A stretch of DNA of 64,000 nucleotides, from NCBI RefSeq assembly GCF_000282095.2, contig NZ_AKKC02000015.1, positions 558,001-622,000 on the forward strand, read 5' to 3'. The stretch is from Rhizobium sp. CF080 (GTDB lineage Bacteria > Pseudomonadota > Alphaproteobacteria > Rhizobiales > Rhizobiaceae). The notes below the pieces were generated by a model, which was not told the origin of the DNA, ran no database searches, and worked only from the letters and a program-made list of their open reading frames with translations. A program made the position numbers and the translations under genes. Shown here one piece after another: positions 19,037-27,214 of the stretch (position 1 is the stretch's first letter; each line of letters begins with the position of its first letter).

Positions 19037-19068
19037 GTACATTCTTTGTCAATCTAGATGTACAAAAT
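19037..19068. promoter_or_regulatory. Candidate GntR operator flanking a -35-like element
   Basis: GTACAT at 19037-19042 and ATGTAC at 19058-19063 are perfect inverted copies 21 bp apart (two helical turns). Between them, on the minus strand, lies TTGACA (positions 19052-19047), which could be the -35 element of the binding-protein promoter. The reverse strand also reads ATTTTGTAC (19068-19060), a nonamer found again upstream of the quiC-like gene. Binding by the adjacent GntR protein is inferred from position and symmetry. Confidence 0.55.
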
Positions 19069-19118
19069 TAAATGTTTTGCTCTTGGAAGACGGCGGAAAG
19101 TGCATTAAAAGCAAGCCT

Positions 19119-19817
19119 ATGAGCACGATTACCAGCATTAGACAGGCTGTCCCCGACCGCGACGATCTGGCGGAGGACGGCGGCTCCTCGATCTACGAGA
19201 GGCTGCGCGACGACATCATTCACGGGCGCGTCAAGGCGAACGAACGCCTGAAAGTGGCCGAGCTTGCGAGCCGCATGGGCACGTCCACCAATCCGGTGCG
19301 CGAGGCGCTGCAGCAGCTGCGCGGCGAAGGTTTCGTGATCATGACGCCGAACCGCGGCGCCCGCGTTCGTCCCATCGACGAGGAGTTCGTTCGCGACATC
19401 TGCGAGATCGAGGTCCTGATCGAGCCGGCGCTGACCCGCTGGTTCGTCGGCATCGTCACCAAGGCGGATATCGAGGAGCTGGAACGGCTTCAGGAGGAGA
19501 TCGAGGCGCTGAACTTCGGCGACGAGATGAAGCACTCCAATCTCGACCTTCAGTTCCACCGGCTGATGTACGACCGCCACTACAACCGCCACGCGGTCGA
19601 CCTGTGGGTGCGTCACCGCCACATTCTCTGGGCCATCAGCCGCGGTTTCCAGACCTCGCTCAGCCGGCAGTCGAACGTCCTGGACGAGCACCGCGAGCTC
19701 ATCGCCTGCATCAAGGCGCAGGACGCCGACGGCGCCTCACGGGCGATCGCCCGCCATGTCGAAGGGTCCGGCCGGCATATCATCGAACGGATGCGACTCG
19801 AGAAGCGGAACGCCTGA
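19119..19817 (+). CDS. GntR-family transcriptional regulator (FadR/FCD subgroup)
   Basis: A 232-residue regulator. Residues about 25-90 are a GntR winged helix (SIYERLRDDIIHGRVKANERL split, then GTSTNPVREALQQLRGEGFV). Residues about 100-225 are an FCD all-helical effector domain, with the metal-binding-type pattern DLQFHRLMYDRHYNRH and EHRELIACIKAQDADGASRAI. FCD regulators usually repress sugar-acid or organic-acid genes and release on binding the acid. It is divergent from the ABC-dehydratase operon and most likely controls it. The ATG at 19119 is preferred over a longer reading beginning in the operator region. Confidence 0.9.
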   Translation: MSTITSIRQAVPDRDDLAEDGGSSIYERLRDDIIHGRVKANERLKVAELASRMGTSTNPVREALQQLRGEGFVIMTPNRGARVRPIDEEFVRDICEIEVLIEPALTRWFVGIVTKADIEELERLQEEIEALNFGDEMKHSNLDLQFHRLMYDRHYNRHAVDLWVRHRHILWAISRGFQTSLSRQSNVLDEHRELIACIKAQDADGASRAIARHVEGSGRHIIERMRLEKRNA

Positions 19818-19887
19818 CGGGCGTCTGATCCGATCGGGATTGCAATTGGCGACCCGTCCGATAATCGGGCGGGGCGAAAAGCGCCGT

Positions 19888-21783
19888 TCACACCCTCGGC
19901 ATGCCTTCGGGCCGAAGCGCCTTCTTCAGCGCCGCGATGCGGAAGATGGCGTTCGGGGCGCCGTAGCCGCGATAGCCGCGCCGTTCGACGATCTCGAAGA
20001 AGAAACCTTCGCCATAGGTCATGCTGTAGAGCTGGAAATATTCGCCGTGTTCGTCGCGATCATAGAGAATGTTCTCTTCCTTCAGCCGCTCCGAAAGTTC
20101 CGCGTCGAGGCCGAAACGGGCTTCGACGTCGCCATAGTAGTTCGGCGAGATGGCAAGCGGCCTGAACCCGTTCTTGCGAAGTGCCGCGGCGGTCGCAAAG
20201 ATGTCGTCGGTGTGGAAGGCGAGATGCTGGACGCCGGACCCGAACTTTTCGGCGATGAAATGCCCCGCCAGCGTGCGGCGGTTCTCGGCGCCGTTCAGCG
20301 TGATCCGCAACGTGCCGGAGGCGTTTTCGACCACCTGGCTGCGCACCACGCCGGAGGGGTCGATGATATCGACCATCGGCGTCTTCTGCGTCTCGAAGAT
20401 CGAGGTGTAGAAGAGCAGCCAGGTCAGCATTTCCTCGTAGGCGACCGTCTGGGCGATATGGTCGACATGTAGAAGATGCGCCGGCGTCACTTTGGCTTCG
20501 CCCTCTTCGCTCACGGGCAGGAAGTCGATCTCGGAAAAACGGCCGAGATTGCTCTTGTCGTCGATCAGGTAGACGAGCCCGCCGCCGACGCCACGGATCG
20601 CCGGTATCTCCACTTCGCCCGCGGCCACCTGCTGCCGGAACGGCTCAGCCCCGAGCGCCACCGCCCGTTCGAACGCCTGCCCCGCGTCCTCGACGACCAG
20701 AGCCATGGCATAGGCAGAGGTGCCGTGGACGGCAAACGAGGCGTTGGTAAACCCCTTCTCGTCGGTGTTGACGAGGAGACGGATATCGCCCTGGCTGTAG
20801 AGACTGACCTTCTTCGTCCTGTGCACCGCCGTCTTGCGGAAACCGAGCGTTCGCAGGATCGCAGCAAGATCGGCCGCGTCCTTCTCGTCGGAGGAGAACT
20901 CCACGAAACCGACCCCTTTGACCGCCGCGCGGTCCGGCATGTCGCGGACCGTCAGGCCCGATGCATTCGGGCTGCGGCGCACCTGGTCGCCGAGATAGAT
21001 GAGCGAGCGATAGCCGTCATCGGCAATCGCCCGGCTTGATCCGCCGCGGAACTGGTCGTTGAAAATCTCCAGCGAGAAATAACCGTCGTAACCGGTCTCG
21101 GCGATTGCGGTGGTAAACGCCGTCACCGGCAGATCGCCCTCGCCCGGCATGTTGCGGAAATGCCGTGACCAGTAGAGCAGGTCCATGTCGATCAGCGGCG
21201 CATCGGCGAGCTGGACGATGAAGATCTTGTCCTTGGGGATGGAGCGGATCGAATTGATGTCGATCTTCTTCGACAGCGTGTGAAAGCTGTCGAGGATGAG
21301 GCCGATATTCGGATGGTCGGCACGCCGCACGATCTCCCAGGCATCGCGGTGGTCGTTGATATGCCGGCCCCAGGCGAGCGCCTCATAGCCTACTCTCAAC
21401 CCGCGTTTGGCAGCCCGTTCCCCGAGCTCGTGGAAATCGGCCGCCGCCCGGTCGATGCCGCCAAGCGAGACCGGCGAGACGTTGGAGCAAACGAGAACGA
21501 GGTCGGTGCCGAGTTCCTGCATGACGTCGAACTTGCGTTCGGCGCGATCGAAGGTGCGCAGGCGCAGCGGTTCCGGCATGCCCTCGAAATCGCGGAACGG
21601 CTGGAACAGGGTGATCTCCAGCCCGTGATCGCGCACCATCCTGCCGACATCCGAAGGGCTGCCATCGAAGGCGAGAAAATCGTTCTCGAAGATCTCCACC
21701 CCATCGAAACCGGCCCTGGCAATCGCCTCAAGCTTCTCGGGCAGTTCCCCGCTGATCGAAACCGTGGCTATCGACGTCTTCAT
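19888..21783 (-). CDS. quiC: Two-domain 3-dehydroshikimate dehydratase (sugar isomerase-like plus HPPD-like domains)
   Basis: A 631-residue protein. The N-terminal half (about 1-280) is an AP-endonuclease-2/xylose-isomerase-like barrel with metal-site residues in YEALAWGRHIND, LILDSFH and YFSLEIFND. The C-terminal half (about 290-631) is a 4-hydroxyphenylpyruvate-dioxygenase-like vicinal-oxygen-chelate domain with LLHVDHIAQTV, QHLAFHTDDIF and FFFEIVERRGYRGYG. This architecture is that of QuiC-type dehydroshikimate dehydratases, which convert 3-dehydroshikimate to protocatechuate. A strong GGGAGGGAG site precedes the ATG. It is convergent with the GntR gene; no other quinate/shikimate genes are visible, so the link with aromatic catabolism rests on architecture. 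Confidence 0.85.
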   Translation of the reverse strand: MKTSIATVSISGELPEKLEAIARAGFDGVEIFENDFLAFDGSPSDVGRMVRDHGLEITLFQPFRDFEGMPEPLRLRTFDRAERKFDVMQELGTDLVLVCSNVSPVSLGGIDRAAADFHELGERAAKRGLRVGYEALAWGRHINDHRDAWEIVRRADHPNIGLILDSFHTLSKKIDINSIRSIPKDKIFIVQLADAPLIDMDLLYWSRHFRNMPGEGDLPVTAFTTAIAETGYDGYFSLEIFNDQFRGGSSRAIADDGYRSLIYLGDQVRRSPNASGLTVRDMPDRAAVKGVGFVEFSSDEKDAADLAAILRTLGFRKTAVHRTKKVSLYSQGDIRLLVNTDEKGFTNASFAVHGTSAYAMALVVEDAGQAFERAVALGAEPFRQQVAAGEVEIPAIRGVGGGLVYLIDDKSNLGRFSEIDFLPVSEEGEAKVTPAHLLHVDHIAQTVAYEEMLTWLLFYTSIFETQKTPMVDIIDPSGVVRSQVVENASGTLRITLNGAENRRTLAGHFIAEKFGSGVQHLAFHTDDIFATAAALRKNGFRPLAISPNYYGDVEARFGLDAELSERLKEENILYDRDEHGEYFQLYSMTYGEGFFFEIVERRGYRGYGAPNAIFRIAALKKALRPEGMPRV

Positions 21784-21877
21784 GCGCTCCCTCCCTTATC
21801 CTCGGGATGTGACCGAGGAGACTCCTCAGATACGCCGACGAGCGACCTCCCGCTTCGAGCCGGCATCAGGCAGCGTC

Positions 21878-21886
21878 ATTTTGTAC
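21878..21886 (+). promoter_or_regulatory. Nonamer shared with the GntR operator region
   Basis: ATTTTGTAC about 95 bases upstream of the quiC-like start is identical to the nonamer inside the candidate GntR operator at 19060-19068. It lies in an AT-rich segment (TTTGTACTAAATAG) that could be a promoter. A half-site for the same regulator is possible; a nonamer match alone is weak evidence. Confidence 0.3.
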
Positions 21887-21994
21887 TAAATAGTTCGTAA
21901 CATCAAATGGGAAGTTTGTATTCCTGCCGATAACCGATCTCGGGGAGCGCATTGAACGCCCCGAGGCGGCGGATCTAGGACCCTGGGACCGCGT

Positions 21995-22636
21995 TCAGGG
22001 CTTCAATCTTGCGATCCAGGCGAGAACAGCTTCCCCGATTGTCGCCAGATGGTCGGCGGCGGAAAATCCGGAAATCGTCTTGCGCGGTTTCAGATCGTGG
22101 TCGCCGTCCTCCAGCCAGAGGATTTCGATGACCTGAGAGAGTGCGTAGCCGCTGACCTCTTCACGCGTGCCGAATTCATCGCGGGTTCCCTGGCAGATCA
22201 GCGCAGGGGCCTTGAGACCTTTCAGATGTTGGGTGCGGAGCTGCTCCGGCTTTCCCGGAGGATGGAACGGATAACCGAGGCACAGCAGACCGGCGATCCC
22301 GCCTTCCTCGTAAAGCTCGTCGGCAATCATGCTCGCGACCCGTCCGCCCATCGACTTGCCGCCGATGATCAGCGGTCCCTTCGCACCGAGTTCGGCGATC
22401 GCAGCCTTGTATTCGGGATTGAGCGTTTCGGCCCGCGGCGGCGGTTTGCGATCACCGGAGGTGCGGCGCGCCGCCATATAGCCGAATTCGAAACGCGCCA
22501 CGCGAAAACCCCTGGCCGACAGGGCTTTCGCCGCAGCCGTCATCGATGCGGAATCCATCGGCGCGCCAGCGCCATGCGCCAGCAGGATCGTGACGCGTGC
22601 GTCTTCCGGTCCCTCGATCAGAAATCGCCCTGACAT
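21995..22636 (-). CDS. Alpha/beta-fold hydrolase (TEX30/dienelactone-hydrolase-like)
   Basis: A 213-residue hydrolase-fold protein. VTILLAHGAGAPMDS near residue 15 gives the oxyanion region, GGKSMGGRVAS near residue 92 is the nucleophile elbow (Ser in G-x-S-x-G), CQGTRDEFG holds the likely Asp, and EDGDHDLKPRK the catalytic His. Proteins of this type are widespread single-domain hydrolases of unknown substrate. The gene is a single transcription unit upstream of and divergent from the DUF899 gene. Confidence 0.82.
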   Translation of the reverse strand: MSGRFLIEGPEDARVTILLAHGAGAPMDSASMTAAAKALSARGFRVARFEFGYMAARRTSGDRKPPPRAETLNPEYKAAIAELGAKGPLIIGGKSMGGRVASMIADELYEEGGIAGLLCLGYPFHPPGKPEQLRTQHLKGLKAPALICQGTRDEFGTREEVSGYALSQVIEILWLEDGDHDLKPRKTISGFSAADHLATIGEAVLAWIARLKP

Positions 22637-22798
22637 CTTGCTCCCTCAATTCCGGTTCACTTTTTACATGCGCCCGTCGGACCATACCGTTGGCGCACGT
22701 CCTTTGTATGGGCGAGCCATGGCCGCCCGCAATTTGGCGACTATATCAACGGGAGCAAGGCCAAGTCTCCTGCCAACCATTACAGATGGAGGAATGTC

Positions 22799-23500
22799 AT
22801 GGATATGCAGAGCCTCACACCAGCAGTCGAACTTGCGAGAAAGAACGGTGTGCACTTCCCGAACGAAAGCGCCGCCTACAGGGAGGCGCGGAACGCGCTT
22901 CTCGCCGAGGAAATCGAACTTCGCCGCCATATTGAGCGGGTTGCCGAGCAGAGACGCCATCTGCCGCCGGGCGGACATGTGCCGAAGAACTATACGTTCG
23001 AGGGCGTGAACGGCAAAATCTCATTCGAAGAGCTGTTCGCGGACAAGGAAACGCTCGTCATCTACAGCTATATGTTCGGCCCGGAGCGCGAGCGGCCCTG
23101 TCCGATGTGCACGTCGCTGCTCTCCTCCTGGGACGGCGAGGTTCCCGACATCCAGCAGCGCGTCGCGTTCGCGGTCGTGGCACGCTCACCGCTGCAGCGC
23201 CTCACCGATTTCGGACGCGAGCGGGGCTGGCACCATCTGCCGCTCTATTCCGACACGAGTGGCGAGTTCAGCCGGGATTACCACGCGCTCGGCAAGGATG
23301 GCAGCGATGACGCCGCCTTCAACGTCTTCACCCGCCGGGATGGAACGATGCGGCATTTCTGGAGCGGCGAGATGGGCGGCGCCACCGCCGACCCCGGCCA
23401 GGATCCGCGCGGCGCGCCCGATCTGATGCCGATCTGGACGATCCTCGATTCGACCCCGGAAGGCCGGGCACCGCATTGGTATCCCAAGCTGTCCTACTAG
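22799..23500 (+). CDS. DUF899 family thioredoxin-like protein
   Basis: A 233-residue protein of the DUF899 family, which adopts a thioredoxin-like fold. Typical features are the N-terminal LLAEEIELRRHIERVAEQRR (helix), the strand FEELFADKETLVIYSYMFG, and RPCPMCTSLLSSWDG with a CxxC pair (CPMC) in the redox position. Function is uncharacterised; a redox role is inferred only from fold and the CxxC. The ATG at 22799 follows GGAGGAATG. Confidence 0.85.
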   Translation: MDMQSLTPAVELARKNGVHFPNESAAYREARNALLAEEIELRRHIERVAEQRRHLPPGGHVPKNYTFEGVNGKISFEELFADKETLVIYSYMFGPERERPCPMCTSLLSSWDGEVPDIQQRVAFAVVARSPLQRLTDFGRERGWHHLPLYSDTSGEFSRDYHALGKDGSDDAAFNVFTRRDGTMRHFWSGEMGGATADPGQDPRGAPDLMPIWTILDSTPEGRAPHWYPKLSY

Positions 23501-23528
23501 GACTTAAGTCCTGCGCGCCCATTGCGGT

Positions 23529-23554
23529 GGAACGAAAAATGATGTCGCCACGTT
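23529..23554 (+). promoter_or_regulatory. EcfG/RpoE2-type general stress promoter
   Basis: GGAAC (23529-23533) and CGTT (23551-23554) are separated by 17 bases, matching the alphaproteobacterial general-stress sigma factor consensus GGAAC-N16/17-CGTT. It lies 31 bases before the DUF1236 start codon. The match is exact; in vivo use is inferred. Confidence 0.75.
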
Positions 23555-23585
23555 CTCCGGCCACTTCAACCGAAAGGAAGTGACC

Positions 23586-23975
23586 ATGAAAAAGCTCATC
23601 ATTCTCTCCGCGGCAGTCGGCCTCCTCGCGACCGGCGCAATCGCCCAGCAGAGCACGGTCAACGGCGCCGTGGGCGGTGCTGTTACTGGTGCAATCGTTG
23701 GTGGTCCGGTCGGCGCTGCCGTGGGTGGCGTGGTCGGTGCAGTCGCCGGTACGGCGATCGATCCGCCGCCGGAACGTGTCGTCACCTATGTGCGCCAGCA
23801 GCCGGTCCAGCAGTCCGTCGTGGTGCGGGAGCGCGTCGTGGTCGGCCAGCCGATCTCGCAGCAGGTGGTCCTCACCCCTATTCCGGAATCGCCGACCTAT
23901 GCCTATGCGATCGTCAACCAGCAGCGCGTCATCGTCGATCCACGCACCCATACTGTGGTGCAGGTCGTCGAATGA
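23586..23975 (+). CDS. Secreted glycine-zipper protein with DUF1236-type C-terminus
   Basis: A 129-residue envelope protein. Residues 1-20 are a signal peptide (MKKLIILSAAVGLLATGAIA). Residues about 27-58 are a glycine zipper (GAVGG, GAIVGG, GAAVGG, GAVAG), suggesting membrane insertion or oligomerisation. The C-terminus AYAIVNQQRVIVDPRTHTVV is DUF1236-like. AAGGAAG five bases upstream supports the ATG at 23586 over the GTG at 23580. An EcfG-type promoter precedes it and an intrinsic terminator follows, so it forms a stress-inducible single-gene unit. Function unknown. Confidence 0.82.
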   Translation: MKKLIILSAAVGLLATGAIAQQSTVNGAVGGAVTGAIVGGPVGAAVGGVVGAVAGTAIDPPPERVVTYVRQQPVQQSVVVRERVVVGQPISQQVVLTPIPESPTYAYAIVNQQRVIVDPRTHTVVQVVE

Positions 23976-23996
23976 TCCCTCCACATCGCTGATCGA

Positions 23997-24031
23997 AAGC
24001 CGTCGTACCGAGAGGTGCGGCGGCTTGTTTT
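23997..24031 (+). terminator. Intrinsic terminator of the glycine-zipper gene
   Basis: AAGCCGTCG and CGGCGGCTT pair (one G-U) across a 12-base loop, followed by TTGTTTTT-like sequence. It lies 22 bases after the stop codon on the same strand. Confidence 0.75.
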
Positions 24032-24070
24032 TGAGGATCGGCCGCCCGATAGGATTTTTTTAGATCTCGT

Positions 24071-24095
24071 GGAACCAAAGGCTGACTGCGTCGTT
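24071..24095 (+). promoter_or_regulatory. EcfG/RpoE2-type general stress promoter
   Basis: GGAAC (24071-24075) and CGTT (24092-24095) are separated by 16 bases, an exact match to the GGAAC-N16/17-CGTT consensus. It lies 33 bases before the DUF982 start. Together with the site at 23529 it makes two adjacent genes candidate members of the general stress regulon. Confidence 0.75.
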
Positions 24096-24128
24096 TTCTA
24101 AGGTTGGTATCCAGGGAGGACACTAAAG

Positions 24129-24371
24129 ATGCCGCAAGCAAGTTGGCAAAAACCGGTGCGCGTCGCCTTCGGGCAGCTCGGTACTGAGGTCATCAACGGA
24201 CCGTTCGAGGCGCTTGCCTTGTTGACGGACCGGTGGCCGGACATGCGCGGGCCGCACTTTGTCAAGGCGCGTAGCGTCTGCCGGGCAGCGCTCGACGGAC
24301 GCAGGTCGCCGGAAGAAGCGCGTCAGCAATTCGAAGAAGCGGTCAGCGAAGCGCAATTGCATCTGAACTGA
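24129..24371 (+). CDS. DUF982 family small protein
   Basis: An 80-residue cytoplasmic protein with the DUF982 pattern: W near the start with KPVRV, VINGPFEALALLTDRWPD, then ARSVCRAALDGRRSPEEARQQF and EAVSEA. These proteins are numerous in Rhizobiaceae and have no known function. GGGAGGA lies 8 bases upstream of the ATG. The EcfG-type promoter just upstream suggests induction by stress or stationary phase. Confidence 0.85.
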   Translation: MPQASWQKPVRVAFGQLGTEVINGPFEALALLTDRWPDMRGPHFVKARSVCRAALDGRRSPEEARQQFEEAVSEAQLHLN

Positions 24372-24404
24372 ACGAATGGGCCGGTCATCGCCGGCCGCCA
24401 TGGT

Positions 24405-25046
24405 TCAGAGACCGATGATATCGCCCAAAAGCCGGAGGGTGGAGCCGGAAAGGGCGATCGGCGCGAACAGCACGCAGAAACACAGACACGGCTCGCGCTT
24501 GCCAGCGATGGGCCGATGGTCCAGCATTTCGTCTGCGACCGAGACATCACCCTCGCCGAAATTGCCACGATGGTCGTGAAATTCGCCCCCGAGCACCAAT
24601 GTCAGTTCAAGCCCATGATGGCTGTGCTGGGGGAGCGCCCTTCCTGGCCGCACCCATAAAAGGCTCGTCTCGACGTCCTCCGACTTTTCGATGACGTGAT
24701 GACGCAACCCCGGCAGTTTCATCTTCCATCCTATGTCGGCAAGGTCCGTACCCACATAAGCCCGGAGCGACGCGGGGAACCTCGATTTTTCGAAGATCCT
24801 GGCCCGGGGCTCCGGCGGCGGCGCGGAGGCGAAGATTTCGGCCAACAGTCGCTCGCGGTCAGACAATGGCACAGGTGGGATCGCCTGTAGGGCATCACCG
24901 GCATACCGCTCTAGGACGCCGACCAGTTTCTCGGCCGAGGGCTGCATTTCCAGATGCGAACCGACGAGAACGTGAGCCGGCTCAGGAAGAGAGCCGGACA
25001 CGTAATGCGCGATCAGAAGATCCAGCCGTTCGAGGTTCTGCAGCAT
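24405..25046 (-). CDS. ChrR-like anti-sigma factor/cupin protein
   Basis: A 213-residue protein of the ChrR anti-sigma family: an N-terminal helical domain (LLIAHYVSGSLPEPAHVLVGSHLEM split) and a C-terminal cupin (about 105-190) with HSHHGLELTLVLGGEFHDH. In classical ChrR the N-terminal domain binds zinc through His and a CxxC pair; here the segment reads HLEMQPSAEKL, with no cysteines at that place. No sigma-factor gene is adjacent, whereas chrR is usually coupled to an rpoE-type gene. The partner is therefore unknown. The ATG at 25046 is preferred to a TTG two codons earlier. Confidence 0.72.
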   Translation of the reverse strand: MLQNLERLDLLIAHYVSGSLPEPAHVLVGSHLEMQPSAEKLVGVLERYAGDALQAIPPVPLSDRERLLAEIFASAPPPEPRARIFEKSRFPASLRAYVGTDLADIGWKMKLPGLRHHVIEKSEDVETSLLWVRPGRALPQHSHHGLELTLVLGGEFHDHRGNFGEGDVSVADEMLDHRPIAGKREPCLCFCVLFAPIALSGSTLRLLGDIIGL

Positions 25047-25389
25047 GTCCAAATGCCAGTTTCACGCAAGAAATCCGGTCAACGCGCGGTCAATTCATCG
25101 CACAGCACGGATCCGTATCTGCTTCAATTGTACGTCTATACGTCTGGAGAGAAATTTGGATTACTACTTCCAATATAATGGGGCCGTTTTTTTTAACGGC
25201 TTGTCGATACATTAGAGGACCTCGCTCCGAGCCCTCTTTCAGCCCACCATCGCAATCGGAAATCCGGCCATCAAAAGATGGATTTTACCGGGGTCAACAC
25301 TTTCCCGAAACAGAATTTCTTGCCCTCCGGTCCTTGTCCGTCGAAAAGACCCTGTTTACATGTGCGATGAACAAGAAGGCACCACCCCG
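25047..25389. other. Divergent promoter region with a perfect hairpin at 25183-25200
   Basis: About 340 bases between the ChrR-like gene and cysK, AT-rich in the middle. At 25183-25200, GCCGTT, a short T run and AACGGC form a perfect inverted repeat; since both flanking genes point away from it, it is not a gene-end terminator. It could be an operator, or it could terminate a short unannotated transcript. No convincing small ORF was found. Confidence 0.4.
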
Positions 25390-26427
25390 ATGACCTCCCA
25401 TCCCTCCGTCCTCGACGTGATCGGCAACACGCCCCTCATCCGGCTGAACGGCGCTTCCGAAGCGACCGGCTGCGAAATTCTGGGCAAGGCGGAGTTCCTG
25501 AACCCCGGCCAGTCGGTCAAGGACCGCGCCGCGCTCTACATCATCCGGGACGCCGAGAAGAAGGGCCTCCTGCGCCCCGGCGGCGTGATCGTCGAGGGCA
25601 CGGCTGGCAATACCGGCATCGGGCTCACCCTGGTCGCCAAGGCGCTCGGCTACCGCACCGTCATCGTCATCCCGGAAACCCAGAGCCAGGAAAAGAAGGA
25701 TGCGCTGAAGCTGCTCGGCGCGGAACTGGTTGAGGTTCCCGCGGTCCCTTACAAGAACCCGAACAACTACGTTAAAATCTCGGGCCGCCTTGCCGAGGAA
25801 CTCGCAAAGACCGAGCCTGCGGGCGCCATCTGGGCGAACCAGTTCGACAACATCGCCAACCGCAAAGCGCATATCCAGACCACGGCGCCCGAGATCTTCG
25901 AGCAGACCGGCGGCAAGGTCGACGGCTTCATCTGCGCGGTCGGCTCGGGCGGCACGCTTGCGGGCGTCGCTATGGGGCTGAAGGCCAAAAATCCGGATAT
26001 CAAGATCGGCATCGCCGACCCGGAAGGCGCTGCCCTCTATGAATTCTACGCCCATGGCGAGTTCAAGTCGGAAGGCAATTCGATCACCGAGGGCATCGGC
26101 CAGGGCCGCATCACCGCCAATCTCGAAGGTTTTACGCCGGACTTCGCCTACCGCATCCCGGATGCGGAAGCGCTGCCCTACATCTTCGATCTCGTCGAGC
26201 ACGAGGGCCTCTGCCTCGGCGGCTCGACCGGTATCAATATCGCCGGCGCCGTCCGGCTCGCCAGGGATCTCGGTCCCGGCCACACGATCGTGACGGTGCT
26301 CTGCGACTACGGCAACCGCTACCAGTCCAAGCTTTTCAACCCGGACTTCCTGAAGTCGAAGGGCTTGCCGGTGCCGGCCTGGCTGACGCACAAGCGGCAA
26401 ATCGACATTCCATTCCAGACGGTCTGA
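25390..26427 (+). CDS. cysK: Cysteine synthase A (O-acetylserine sulfhydrylase)
   Basis: A 345-residue PLP enzyme that makes L-cysteine from O-acetylserine and sulfide in the cytoplasm. The N-terminus has VLDVIGNTPLIRLNG; the PLP lysine lies in NPGQSVKDRAALYI (near residue 44); the substrate loop is EGTAGNTGIG; and the phosphate-binding loop is VGSGGTLAG. The chosen ATG at 25390 gives the family N-terminus, whereas an upstream ATG adds ten unlike residues. It is first in a tight cluster with alaX and sseA. The protein is longer than E. coli CysK by about 20 residues but like other rhizobial forms. Confidence 0.93.
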   Translation: MTSHPSVLDVIGNTPLIRLNGASEATGCEILGKAEFLNPGQSVKDRAALYIIRDAEKKGLLRPGGVIVEGTAGNTGIGLTLVAKALGYRTVIVIPETQSQEKKDALKLLGAELVEVPAVPYKNPNNYVKISGRLAEELAKTEPAGAIWANQFDNIANRKAHIQTTAPEIFEQTGGKVDGFICAVGSGGTLAGVAMGLKAKNPDIKIGIADPEGAALYEFYAHGEFKSEGNSITEGIGQGRITANLEGFTPDFAYRIPDAEALPYIFDLVEHEGLCLGGSTGINIAGAVRLARDLGPGHTIVTVLCDYGNRYQSKLFNPDFLKSKGLPVPAWLTHKRQIDIPFQTV

Positions 26428-26452
26428 TACAGTTTAAAGAACAGAGTGATTT

Positions 26453-27190
26453 ATGCCCGTTGAAGCCCTCTACCGCGACGACTTCTATCTATCGACAGCA
26501 GAAGCGGTGGTGACGGCCATCCACGAGGACGGCGGCATCGAACTGGATCGCACCTGTTTCTATGCGGCATCCGGCGGCCAGCCGGGCGATACCGGTTTTC
26601 TCGAGCGAGCCGACGGCACCAGGATCCAGCTCGGCCAGACGAGGCACGGCGGCGGCAAGGATATCGTCATCCACGTGCCGCTCGAAGGCGAGGCGCAGCC
26701 GCTGGTCGGCGAAAACCTGGTGATGCATATCGACTGGCAGCGCCGCTACAGGCTGATGCGCATGCACACCGCCTGCCATCTTCTCTCCGTCGTCTGCCAG
26801 TATCCGATCACCGGCGCCGCTGTCGGCGAAGACGAATCGCGCGTCGATTTCGACATGGCCGACACGATCGACAGGCAAGAAGTCACCGCGAAACTCATGG
26901 AGCTCGTCGGCCAGAACCACCCCGTCTACGTGCAGTGGATCACCGACGAGGAGCTTGCCGCCAATCCGGGCATCGTCAAGTCGAAGAATGTCCGCCCGCC
27001 GATGGGGCTCGGCCGCGTCAGCCTCGTCTGCATAGGCGAAAATTCCAGCGTTGACAGCCAGCCCTGCGGTGGAACACATGTCTCCGAAACGCAGGAGGTC
27101 GGGGCGATTCATATCGCCAAGATCGAGAAGAAGGGCAAGGAAAACCGCCGTTTCCGCATCCGGTTCGGCGAGCCCGGCGCAGAGGCCTGA
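26453..27190 (+). CDS. alaX: Alanyl-tRNA editing protein, AlaX family
   Basis: A 245-residue free-standing editing domain that hydrolyses mischarged Ser-tRNA(Ala) or Gly-tRNA(Ala). The zinc site is complete: HTACH at about residue 104 and CGGTH near residue 206. YAASGGQPGDTG near residue 41 is the usual glycine-rich motif. The length fits the AlaX-M/AlaX-L group. It starts 25 bases after cysK and ends 24 bases before sseA, so it is probably co-transcribed with cysteine metabolism genes. Confidence 0.9.
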   Translation: MPVEALYRDDFYLSTAEAVVTAIHEDGGIELDRTCFYAASGGQPGDTGFLERADGTRIQLGQTRHGGGKDIVIHVPLEGEAQPLVGENLVMHIDWQRRYRLMRMHTACHLLSVVCQYPITGAAVGEDESRVDFDMADTIDRQEVTAKLMELVGQNHPVYVQWITDEELAANPGIVKSKNVRPPMGLGRVSLVCIGENSSVDSQPCGGTHVSETQEVGAIHIAKIEKKGKENRRFRIRFGEPGAEA

Positions 27191-27214
27191 TATCGGGTCC
27201 AAAGGAGATTTGAC

